64,000 bases of DNA from Diaporthe sp. PMI_573 (Eukaryota > Ascomycota > Sordariomycetes > Diaporthales > Diaporthaceae), in contig JAJTUP010000023.1 in assembly GCA_021399435.1 (NCBI GenBank), positions 620,001 to 684,000 of the forward strand. The letters are read 5' to 3'. Below the pieces are notes generated by a model that was given only the letters and a program-made list of their open reading frames with translations, searched no databases and was not told the origin of the DNA. Every line of letters begins with the position of its first letter. Within the stretch, counting starts at the first letter, position 1. Shown piece by piece: positions 23,006-32,525 of this stretch. The position numbers and the translations under genes were made by a program.

Positions 23006-24658
23006 ATGACGACAGTAGTGTCCAGCGTCCCAGGGGACACCAGCGACGTCGAGAAGCAAGGCGCGGCGGAGCAGCATGGCCAGTACCAGCAGCAGTACCA
23101 GCGCCACGGGAAGCTGGTGTCGATGCTCAAGGTGGACGATGGCGAGGTCTACGAGAGCCACCCGGAGAAGCACCCGAGGTGGTACCAGCGGATCCTCGAC
23201 GTCGGCGTCGAGGAGAACGGCATCAAGCCGGTCCCGATCGAGAAGAGGACGGAGCGGCGGTTCTATAACCTCTTTACCGTCATGTTCACGGCACTGATGT
23301 GCCTGCTACCGTAAGACACACACACGCCCGCTTTTTAAACATCAACCATATGAGTCATGAATCATCCATTGCTAATCTGCTATTTTCCCAGGCTACCCAC
23401 CGGCATGCTGGCGACCATCTCCTTCGGGATGTCCCTCCGCGACGCGGCGCTGGTGATCCTCTTCTTCTCGGTGGTGACCGTCATCCCGCCGGCCTTCCTC
23501 GGCATCGGCGGCACGCAGACGGGGCTGCGGCAGCAGGTGCAGGCGCGGTACTCGTTCGGGCTGTACCTAGCCACGATACCGCTCCTGCTCAACGCGGCGA
23601 CCATCATCGGCTTCTCGCTCGTGGCCGCCATAGTGGGCGGGCAGGCGCTGGCGGCCGTCAACCCGACCGCGGTCAGCGACAACGTGGGCATCGTGGTGGT
23701 CTGCCTCGTCAGCTTCGCCGCCTCGCTCATGGGCTACCGCGCCCTGCACGTCTTCAACGCCTGGACCTGGATCCCCAACCTCGTCGCCGTCGTCATCGCC
23801 GTCGGCTGCGGCGGCTCCAAGCTCCGCCTCCAGTCCGAGGTCCCGCCCGCCACGGTCCAGCAGGTCCTGTCGTACGGCGGCCTCATCGCGGGCTACTTCC
23901 TCACCTTTGGCGGCACCGTGTCCGACTATTCCATCTACCACGACCCCCGCGCCGTGCGGAAGCCCGTCGTCTTCGCGAGCTACTACCTGGGCATGTTCAC
24001 CCCTTCGGTCCCCATGCTGATCCTCGGCGCGGCGATAGGCGGCGCCACGCCCAACGTGCCCGAGTGGACCGCAGCGTACGAGCACCTCGGGATCGGCGGC
24101 GTCGTGGCCGAGATGCTGGCGCCCGCGGGCGGCTTCGGCAAGTTCGTGCTCGTGCTCCTGGCGCTCAGCGTCATCGGCAACATCGCCATCTCCATGTACT
24201 CGGTGGCGCTGAACCTGCAGATGATCGTGCCCTTCTTCGCGCGGGTCCACCGCTTCCTGTTTATCGTCGCCACCTTCGCAGTCATGATCCCCTGCTCCAT
24301 CGAGGCCGCGCGGGCCTGGGAGGAGTCCCTCGAGAATTTCCTCGCGCTAATCGGGTACTGGGCGGGCTGCTTCGACGCCGTGCTCATCATGGAGCTCGTC
24401 GTGTTCCGCAGGATGGACTACTCCTCGTACGACCACGCCATCTGGAACGTGGGCAGGGAGCTCCCCACGGGGATCCCCGCCCTGCTGGCGAGCATCATCA
24501 GCTTCGGGCTGGTGGTCCCCGGGATGGCGGAGGCGTGGTACACGGGGCCGATTGCCGAGAAGACGGGCGATATCGGGTTCGAGTCGGCGTTTGTGGTTAC
24601 GGCGTTGTGCTATTTCCCTCTCCGATGGCTTGAGATCAGGTGGAGGGGACGGCTGTGA
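23006..24658 (+). CDS. fcyB: NCS1 purine-cytosine permease, FcyB/Fcy2-like
   Basis: The model is exons 23006-23310 and 23392-24658 (523 aa). The intron has donor GTAAGA, branch GCTAAT and acceptor CCCAG. The cytoplasmic N-terminus is hydrophilic and carries the family motif region around GVEENGIKPVP and RTERRFYNLF. About twelve hydrophobic segments follow, including FGMSLRDAALVILFF, GLRQQVQARYSFG, NIAISMYSVALNLQM and the segment after LIGYWAGCFDAVLIMELVVFR. This matches the Fcy-type branch of NCS1 carriers, which co-transport cytosine, adenine, guanine or hypoxanthine with protons at the plasma membrane. A UaY-like regulator is encoded at the start of the window, but direct control is only an inference. 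Confidence 0.88.
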
Positions 24659-24866
24659 GGGTGGGCAGGAGGTGTTTCGTGGAATGGACAAAAGCCAAAG
24701 CCCCCTCTGAGGCTCTGAATGATGTGATGATGATAATGACAACAGCAACAACTTAAGCATAGACAGGATTGGCGGCATAGACTGCATCCCCCAGCAAGAG
24801 GTTCATAGACACGCAGCCAACGCGCGACAATACCGTTTTGACTTGTTTCCCATCCATTCCACTTCT

Positions 24867-26017
24867 CTACCGCATGATCCTCCCACAGAGCACCGTGTCG
24901 TCGCCCATCTGGCTCCACATGACGTCCGTCAGCCTCGGCCCGGGGACCCGGCGCATGTTCATGACGTCGACGGGCCTCTCGGGCGCAACCGTCACTGCGC
25001 CGGCGCCCAGCCACACGGGGGCGACGGTGACGATGACCGAGTCCACCACGTCCAGCCCCTCGTTGGCCAGCAGCAGCAGGTCGTTGATGACGGTGGCCCC
25101 GCCCTCGACCATGACGCTGTTGATGCCCTCCTCCCACAGCACCCCGAAGATATTGTCCCACGTCAACGCCGGCCTCCACCCGCCGCCACCTTCCTCCCCT
25201 ATCTCCCCTCCCTCTCCCTCCTCCACAACAACCCTCCCCGCATCCTCAACAACAATATACCTGCCCCCAACGCCGTCCAAAACCTTCACCCGCTCCGGAT
25301 CAGGAACAGCCCCCTCAGCACAAAGAACCCAAGGCCCCAGCCCCCTCCCCTCGCGCGCGAGCTGCACAACCTTGCTCTCTGCCGTAACCCCCCACCTAGC
25401 CCTCGGGTCCAGCACAACAGGCCTAGGCTGGTGGCCCCCGCTCATCTCCACCTCGAGCCGGCAGTTGAGCCCCGGGTCGTCGGCGGTCGCCGTCCCCACG
25501 CCCACTAGGATCGCGTCGTGTCGGCTCCGCAGGAAGTGCGTCATGGATTTTGTCGCGGCGCCGGAGAGCGCGGTGCGTAGCCCCGGGCCAGAGGCGATGG
25601 CCGAGTCTAGGGATTGGGCGTAGGTCAGGGTTACGAAAGGGCGGGGCTTCCAGTCGAGGTCTTCCATCTCCCCTTCTCCTTCTCCTCCTACTTCTGCGTC
25701 TCCATGGTGGTCATCCTGCTGCTGCTGGTGGTGATGCTGATGATCTCCTTCCTCTTCGTGCGCTGAGGGTGCCGGGGACTCCGGGGAGGCTTGTTGGAGC
25801 GCACCCGGCCCCGCTGTGTGATGCTGTTGGTGTTGATGCTGTTGGGGCGGAGGGGGTGGGGGTGGGGGGAGGGCAAAGTTGTGGGTGAGTGAGAGTGAGA
25901 GTGGGGGGTGGTGCTCGTCCACGCGCGGCGGCAGGTAGGGCTCTAGTTTCCGGGAGCGCAGGTACGAGAATGAGAGCTGGTCCGGCGGCGGCTCCGGCCT
26001 TGTGATTTTCCAGCCGG

Positions 26018-26048
<31 letters not shown>

Positions 26049-26177
26049 TTCTGGAGCCGAGGGCTGCTGTGGCGGCTGCGGCGCTGATGCTGGTGCCGCT
26101 GTGTCATCAAAGGTCGCGTGTGAGGCGATGGGGTGGAGGATTGGTTGGGGTAGGTCGAATTTACCCCGGCGAGGCAT
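24867..26177 (-). CDS. RIB7: RIB7, 2,5-diamino-6-ribosylamino-pyrimidinone 5'-phosphate reductase (riboflavin synthesis)
   Basis: This is a single-exon gene on the minus strand. The frame is open to an ATG at 26231, but the ATG at 26177 (context ATCATGC) better fits the family, giving 436 aa. The C-terminal RibD-C/DHFR-like fold is clear: RPFVTLTYAQSLDSAIA, then HDAILVGVGTATADDPGLNCR, RPVVLDPRARW, VMVEGGATVIN and APVWLGAGAV. This enzyme reduces the ribosylamino pyrimidine with NADPH in the fungal riboflavin pathway. It is far longer than the usual 240-300 aa because of about 150 residues of polyGln, polyPro and His/Gln/Glu-rich sequence between the N-terminal peptide and the catalytic core. 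The 3' end faces fcyB, with 208 bp between them. Confidence 0.85.
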
Positions 26178-27119
26178 GATGGCGACCCTGGAAAGTGTCT
26201 CTACCCTGCTCGAAATTTGCCCTGATACCATAAAATGGTTTATGCGTGACTGGGATTGGTTCGGGTAGTCTTTGTGATGAGCCGGTCACTCAGTCACTCA
26301 GTCACATACGTAGGGCGAGAGAGGCTGATCGATGGCGTAAAGCTGGCGGTACTTTGGATGGGACGGTCTCTTGCCCTGCTCGTTTACATGTGCGCAGGAA
26401 GGAGCAGGTGGGCGGGAGGCGGTCGATGACTTCACAGTCCGGAGCACCGACCGTGACGACTGAGCCTGGGAAGCTGCGCGGCAGGTGTGAGAGATTGGAT
26501 GGGCAGGCGTGATTTCAATTTGAACACTGAGTGCCACTTGCTTCCAGTGAGACACGGCGGTGGTCTTCTGTCAAGAACTCGAAATTCATGAACAAACAAA
26601 CGGCTGGATAGTGGAGAAAGGGCCGCAGTCGAGTGAGTGTGCCTGGGTCAGATCGATCAGTCTCGGAGATCGGGGGTTTAACCCGCCGCGTGCGGGTGGA
26701 GCAGTGCGGGCCGACATGCAAACGGCGACACCATCCCGCCCGTTGCATGACATGTCACATCACATCCCCGAATCTGCGGCAGAGGTACTGTTCTTATCAT
26801 ATTATTTATTCGGGCTCATGCTGTAGAAGTTTGCGGAGTTCTCCCTCCGTCTCATGCACGCTCCTCTCTGTCCTCCTTGAAATGCAATGTTGAACAGCTC
26901 ACGCTCATTCAACCTCTGGGTATCATTAAACCATCCTCAAATATCAAGCCTATCCGAGCCAGCCCACCTGCAGTCGTCCGTCATGTTTGCCCAATCATGT
27001 TGGGGCACAAGATAGTAGGTAGTACAGATCGCGGCTTTCCTCTCCTCTTCAAGCACCAGGACACGCACTCCGTTCCCCATTCATTCTTCCCCTCGCCGTC
27101 TCATGTCTTTCCCGCCCAC
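26178..27119. other. intergenic region upstream of RIB7
   Basis: This stretch contains the RIB7 promoter and the 3' flank of the FNIP-like gene. CAGTCACT-type direct repeats occur near 26284-26305. I see no gene. Confidence 0.45.
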
Positions 27120-30100
27120 CTACTGGCCCGCTTCTATGCTTGCCTCCACACCTTCAACCCACGAGCGCACCGCCTCTCTCAGCACGCTCTCCTTCTCCCG
27201 GCTGCGCGGGCCGCCGTCAGTGGCCCGCCCTAGCTCTTCTCTCTCGCTCTTCTTCTGGGTCACATCCCTCGCGATGTTTTCCAGGGCAGACAAGACCACA
27301 GTCTTGCACTCTCCCCGTGGCACTTCGCCCTGCTGAGGCGAGCCCTTGCGCGGCTGCGTGCTCTGGGGCAGCTCCACCTCGGGGGCACCCAGGCCAGGAG
27401 TAGTCGCCGTGGTGCTTGCGGCGGCGGCGGCAAGGAGATCGGCGAAGCTTTCCCTCCTCTTGCTCGTCGACCGTGAGGAACACTGCGAGCTGTCCTTGCT
27501 GATGTCACTGCCGTGTGCAATCACCCGCTCGACCGCCTCGATCAAGGTATCATCTAGGGTGACGATTGGCTCCTCGATGAACCCCTCCTGCAGGTGCTGC
27601 TCGTAGGGCGAGATCAAGGGTGTCATGTTGGTCGAGCTCATCGTGTTGACAGACGAGGACAGTAGTGGCGTTATCCTATCGGCGCCGCTCTTGGGCTTGA
27701 TCAGGCGCCGGTAGCGTATGCGCCGGATCGAGAAGTCGGTGCTGTCTGCGATGAGGGCCGAGCTGACATCCACCCACTTCTCTTCGTTGCCTTCCGCCAG
27801 CGCAGCCGAGTGTGGCGTTGGCTCTGCCCGGAGTGACGCCTTCACCTGCTCAAGTAGGTCGTTCTGGGGAGGAATGGCCTGTAATATGAAATCCGGATGA
27901 TACCGTTGCAGCCAACCCGCCACGTTCATCGGCACATCCCCGTCGAAGGCTACTCGGCATGCTTGCTCGAACAACTCCAGGCCGCTGAGGCCCGGCGTCG
28001 ACAAGTAACCACTGCTCGACGGCGAGCTGACGGCGGTTTCAAAAGAGGCGATAAAGTCCGGAAACGGGACATCAACGTCGATAACACCATCCTCGGGGTT
28101 GATCGTCGTCTTGACCGGCGACTCGAAAGCCCCGCTTGGATCCGGCTTCCTTTCCATCGGGATTGGTGCACGGGACCTCTGCCCGGTCTCCTGTTCAGCG
28201 TCCGGCGTTTGCGGCGATTCAGCGTCTTTCCCCCCTTTGGGAGAATTTCCGTTCCTGGTTTGCGACATGGGATCCAAAGCAGCGGCTTCCTCCACCATCC
28301 TCCCGAGGGAGTTCCTTCGATTCGAGACCGGCTTCCTAGGCGACACGGGCATACTGTCGCGACTGCCTGGAGAGTCTCTGTTCGGCGCCGTGCTAAGAGA
28401 TGATTCCCTCCGCCGAGTAGTCCAAAGCCCGCTGATCACGCTTCCCCAGCGCGAGCTCGTCTGGGTATCAGAACTGCCCATGCTGTCCCCTCGCTTCAGT
28501 GAGCGCTTCAGATCGTCTGCTGCCATGCTGCTGTCAGGGTGACCGTAGGCTTGCGACTCGGTGTTCTGAGTCGCAAAATGCGGGACAATGGTGCTGTTCT
28601 CCTGCGTGACAGTCGCCGTTGTGGCGGCGCTGGCCTTCCGGCTGTCCGTGTCACTGCCGTGCAGGGGCAAGCCCGTTCTGACAGACGCGGCATCTGAAGT
28701 TCTGCGCCCATGCTGACTATCCATGCTGAGATGGGCCAGATGAGCCGGCACGGAGCCTTTCGTACTGGTCGTGTATGTGCTCGCGGTGCGGGAGTGCGAA
28801 GCATGCCTCGAGGCACCACGGCGGTTGATCTTGCGACGCAAGGATTCCTCTTTCGTCAAGGGAATAATGAATGATGGCGGGGACTGCGAAAACCCCCCAA
28901 AGGAAGCTGACGTCTGCGGCCGCTGCGTCCGCATCGACGACATTTGTTGGTTTGCGGGCAGAAAAGCAGAAAGCAAAAATATGAGCCTTCGAGCGGCTAC
29001 TCGATCCTGAGAGACCACGATGGTTCGAGCCGGCAGCGAAAGGTCATCGTCGCTCTTGAGCTTTTGCAGGGCCGAAAATTGCCTGCGGTATCTGGAAGGG
29101 CTCAAAGCCTGCAGCCAGTCCGTGTGCACCGAGAGGAATCCCGTGAGCAGGTTGAAGAAGAAGAAACCCTGGTCCCGCCCACCAGCCCATCGCTCCACCC
29201 AGCGAGCCTCTTCGCGCCAGATTCCCCATCGGTTTTGACCGGTGACGACTCTGGTGGCCCGCAGACCCGACACGATCCGAGCCCTCGCAGCGTCCACCTC
29301 TGATTTGACCAGCTTGTCACCTGCCAGACAGTTTGGGAGAAGAGAGATGAATTTCGTATTTGTTTTGGGCGGCTTTTGGCTGGCGTTCGAAGGTACTCGG
29401 GAGATGTGGCTCGACACCGAGTTTGGCACGGGGTTTGGCGACGAGATGTCTGCTTGTTTCAGCAATGAGAACAGCTCCGTGGCGATGGTAGACTGTAGAG
29501 ACGTGAGGCTGCGCATGATGACATCCCAGTGCCGTGTGATGGCGTCAATGCGTTCCTCCGAATCCATATTGAAGCCCGAATCAAAAGCATCGAAGCCGCC
29601 AAAACCTGGCCCAACAGTCGCCCAGCCAGACCGCCGTGCAGAATTGTAAGATGATGGGAATGAATCCTGTTGCTCATTGTATGAGCTCGGACCGCGGAAA
29701 GCCGATCGAGATGCGCTGGCAGGCGCGGTTTGAGGCACGCCTGGCGGCAGGCTGATGATGAGAGCCACGGCGTACATTGGTGTCCTCTTCTGCTTCAGCT
29801 GTGCCTTCTTGGCTTTCGCCTTTGCCTCTTCACTCGGCTGGGGGAATGGGAATCCTGAACTCTCCTCGGCAAAGCGCCCCTTGGGAGTGCCTGTTAGGGT
29901 ATCGTCGGCAGGAAGACTGACTGGAAAGAGCCGCGTGATGAGCACCCTTTTCCGGTCCGAGGATCGAGGCAGCGGTGAAGAGACTGAGGGCTTGAACGGA
30001 GGCACCGCCTCGGAAGACAAGGACTGAGACAGCTTGCTCGTCCTTGTCGCGGACCTGCCTATAGACCCTCTGCCGTCCCCGAGCCCCGAGTTCGGCACAT

Positions 30101-30797
30101 CATTCCGTATGTCTGAGGGAACCACATGGACTTTGGTTGAAGTCCCCTTGTAAGCCAGGAACTCGTTGTTGCCAAATATGCAGCCGGCAAAAGTGTCGAT
30201 TTCCTGCTTGTACTCCCTCAGGACCTTCTGCGACTCTGTCTCGGCCTTGCTCTGGGTCCGGCTGTGCATGGAAGCCCTCCTATCGAACGCGCTCTGGCGT
30301 GGCTGGGGGCTCCCAGGCTGGATGACGACAGGCTTGGATGACTGGCCGGTGCTCGTCTTGCGCTGTGAAGACGGAAATCGGCGAGAATCCTGTGGGAGGG
30401 CATGAGACATTCCCGCCATGGTCTGGGGCCGTTCGGCGGGCGAAGGCTCCTGAGGCATCTGGGGGCGCTGGCTGTCATAGAGCAGGGAGGCCGGAGACGA
30501 GCTCGAGGTGTCCTGCATGATAATGACGCGAACGTCACGGCCCTCGATCTCGAGGTCCCCGTCGAGATCGTAGGGGTTTGTGACCGAGGTCAACATGGGC
30601 AGCGCAGAGGCGCTGGACATGGGGAAGACCTGATCATTCTGGTGCTGGTACAGAGTCTGCGCGTCTGGGAACAGGAGAGAGCGGGTGTGGATGTCTTCCT
30701 GCACCGACTCGAGCGACGAGACCTGTCTGGAGGCAGAAGGCTGGGTCTGGTTCGAAGCACCCGGGGTAGCACCCAGGTTGAACAGCTTGCCCAGCAT
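27120..30797 (-). CDS. lst4: folliculin-interacting protein (FNIP/LST4)-like protein
   Basis: This is one exon of 1225 aa. The FNIP N-terminal signature DVRVIIMQDTSSS is at about residue 88, and a further conserved patch CIFGNNEFLAYKGTSTKVHV is near residue 210. Longin- and DENN-like regions follow: RKRVLITRLFPVSLP, then PMYAVALIISLPP, HWDVIMRSLTSLQSTIATEL, RVVTGQNRWGIWREEARWVERW and RTIVVSQDRVAARRLIFLLSAFLP. The latter third is Ser/Pro-rich and likely disordered, before a helical C-terminus. FNIP/Lst4 pairs with folliculin/Lst7 as a GAP for Rag GTPases in TORC1 nutrient signalling at the vacuole. The assignment comes from domain order and the N-terminal motif. Confidence 0.8.
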   Translation of the reverse strand: MLGKLFNLGATPGASNQTQPSASRQVSSLESVQEDIHTRSLLFPDAQTLYQHQNDQVFPMSSASALPMLTSVTNPYDLDGDLEIEGRDVRVIIMQDTSSSSPASLLYDSQRPQMPQEPSPAERPQTMAGMSHALPQDSRRFPSSQRKTSTGQSSKPVVIQPGSPQPRQSAFDRRASMHSRTQSKAETESQKVLREYKQEIDTFAGCIFGNNEFLAYKGTSTKVHVVPSDIRNDVPNSGLGDGRGSIGRSATRTSKLSQSLSSEAVPPFKPSVSSPLPRSSDRKRVLITRLFPVSLPADDTLTGTPKGRFAEESSGFPFPQPSEEAKAKAKKAQLKQKRTPMYAVALIISLPPGVPQTAPASASRSAFRGPSSYNEQQDSFPSSYNSARRSGWATVGPGFGGFDAFDSGFNMDSEERIDAITRHWDVIMRSLTSLQSTIATELFSLLKQADISSPNPVPNSVSSHISRVPSNASQKPPKTNTKFISLLPNCLAGDKLVKSEVDAARARIVSGLRATRVVTGQNRWGIWREEARWVERWAGGRDQGFFFFNLLTGFLSVHTDWLQALSPSRYRRQFSALQKLKSDDDLSLPARTIVVSQDRVAARRLIFLLSAFLPANQQMSSMRTQRPQTSASFGGFSQSPPSFIIPLTKEESLRRKINRRGASRHASHSRTASTYTTSTKGSVPAHLAHLSMDSQHGRRTSDAASVRTGLPLHGSDTDSRKASAATTATVTQENSTIVPHFATQNTESQAYGHPDSSMAADDLKRSLKRGDSMGSSDTQTSSRWGSVISGLWTTRRRESSLSTAPNRDSPGSRDSMPVSPRKPVSNRRNSLGRMVEEAAALDPMSQTRNGNSPKGGKDAESPQTPDAEQETGQRSRAPIPMERKPDPSGAFESPVKTTINPEDGVIDVDVPFPDFIASFETAVSSPSSSGYLSTPGLSGLELFEQACRVAFDGDVPMNVAGWLQRYHPDFILQAIPPQNDLLEQVKASLRAEPTPHSAALAEGNEEKWVDVSSALIADSTDFSIRRIRYRRLIKPKSGADRITPLLSSSVNTMSSTNMTPLISPYEQHLQEGFIEEPIVTLDDTLIEAVERVIAHGSDISKDSSQCSSRSTSKRRESFADLLAAAAASTTATTPGLGAPEVELPQSTQPRKGSPQQGEVPRGECKTVVLSALENIARDVTQKKSEREELGRATDGGPRSREKESVLREAVRSWVEGVEASIEAGQ

Positions 30798-31690
30798 GGT
30801 GTGTGGTGTTTTGAGTTTGGTAGTGTTGGAACGTGGAGTTTCGGTAGACGATGTACCTAGCTCCAGCGCCGAGAGGAAGGGCGTGTCCTATCGCGGAGCG
30901 CACTGCGGCCGAACCATCTTTTGGCGGCAATCGATGTCAAGATGGTGGCGGTACGATCTGGACATGGCCACGACCTAGATCAGGCCTGGATGTTTTGAGG
31001 TTGGAACAGGTTGGTGGGGGTAGGCGGCGGCCAGCAGTGGAGTCGGAGGTTGTGGGGGTGGTCTTGTTGTCAATGATGCTGGCGGTGCTGGCGACGTTGG
31101 ACAGTCTGGACCCGGACGGCGACGGTGAGAGTCGCCGTGCTAGATATAGGGGTTGGCGACCACCGGACAGCTGGGCGAGGAAAGCAAGAGTAGACGGGTC
31201 ACGATGTTTTTGGGGCCTGGCTGGGAGTGTGTGTTGTATGTACTATGGCGGGGTGGAGCCAGAGGTACTACTGCGTATGTATCGCAGGGAAGCAACGAGG
31301 GGCAGCAGGGGGAACGCGGTGGGATGGAAGGAGGGGCGGGAGGTCACGATGCTGGCAGCAGGGCGGGATGGACTACGGAGTACTGTGTACCGTGTATAGC
31401 CAGGCCTGGAGCTTTTTCCAATTGAAGGGTGCAGAGAGGACAGCAGCAAGGTGGGTCAGTCCACAAAAACCAGGCACATCTGTTCGCGTCGATTCGGCCG
31501 TCGGTCAAATGAGTATGTTTCGCCCACGTAATAAATGGGCGGCTGTACAGGACTGCAGGCGCAGGGAAGAGCAGAAGTCCAGGGCGTGGATCGGAGTGGG
31601 CGGGGCAGTATGTGATGTATCAGGTGCGCGTCTGGACAGAGAGGATTGCCGTCGTGGTTATGGTCTGTGGCGGTAGCGCTTGTGTTGTCG

Positions 31691-31742
31691 CAGTTGCACT
31701 TGCGGTTGCTGTTGTTGCGTTGCGGTTGCGGTTGCGGTTGCT
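31691..31742 (+). repeat. TTGCGG-type hexamer repeat
   Basis: Imperfect repetition of GTTGCG/TTGCGGT units occurs in the long intergenic stretch. The purine/pyrimidine strand bias is clear. No coding use is apparent. Confidence 0.7.
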
Positions 31743-32280
31743 GTGCCGAGCCGCGTTGTTGCGACGGAAATGAAGATGACGATGTGTGACTACTGAGCAT
31801 ATGCTGTGCCTCGAGGTCTTGACGGGGCCGAGTAAGACGGGGGTGCTTGGCCTGCAGCTTGGAGCTTGGATGGAACCTCGGAGCAAGTGACCGTCGAGAT
31901 GGCAATTTGACAAGACTGGCAAAACAGCAGTAGTTTACCAGAAGATGTTGTCGACGTCGTGGTCGTAGTGTAAAAAAAAAAAGTCAAAGCTGAGTGACAA
32001 GTCCCGTGGGGGAATTGTTCGTTGACCCAGAAGTTAGACCCGAGCCCGGACGTCGTTGTTTGCTAATGTGGCGCTGGTACTCGTCGTGCTAATAAGGGAC
32101 CGGGACCGGCGTGGCCTGGACCGCGAGTAAGTCCAGACTGGAAATGCAATAAAACGCCGGCGCTACGGGGATTTGCGACGGCCGCCGACGCGTGACATCA
32201 CGAAAAAAAAGAGTAAGTGCGGGAACCCAGAGACGAGTCTGGAAGGCCAGCTGTCGGAGGATGGCCGACCACGAAAACCT

Positions 32281-32365
32281 GAGGGCAAAGTCGAGGGCGA
32301 AGTCGAGGGCGAGGCCAAGGGAGAGTGAGAATCAAGAGGGGAAGGGAGAGGGAGAGGGAGAGTCC
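32281..32365 (+). repeat. purine-rich tandem repeats
   Basis: GAGGGC(A/G)AAGTC units of about 12 bp are followed by a GGGAGA tract. Almost all bases are purines on the plus strand, so the tract could adopt unusual DNA structure. Confidence 0.65.
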
Positions 32366-32483
32366 AGTCGAAGTTGAGACTCAAGCCGAGGTCGAGGGAG
32401 GGCCAGGCTGGAGGGGCGGAGAGGGTGAGAAAAAGAATAATGGACAGGCAAAAGCAACGTCGTCATAGGAATGTATTCTATCG

Positions 32484-32525
32484 CTGCTTCTGCTTCTGCT
32501 ACTGCTTCTGCTACTGCTGCTGCTC
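32484..32525 (+). repeat. CTGCTT/CTACTG triplet-type repeat
   Basis: This is an imperfect run of TGCTTC and TGCTAC units. It lies in the gene-free region and has no surrounding frame that looks coding. Confidence 0.7.

Noticed and set aside
23299..24633. 444-codon plus-strand frame overlapping the permease
   Set aside because: Arg/Pro/Ala-rich out-of-frame shadow in GC-rich coding DNA; the other frame gives a full NCS1 carrier.
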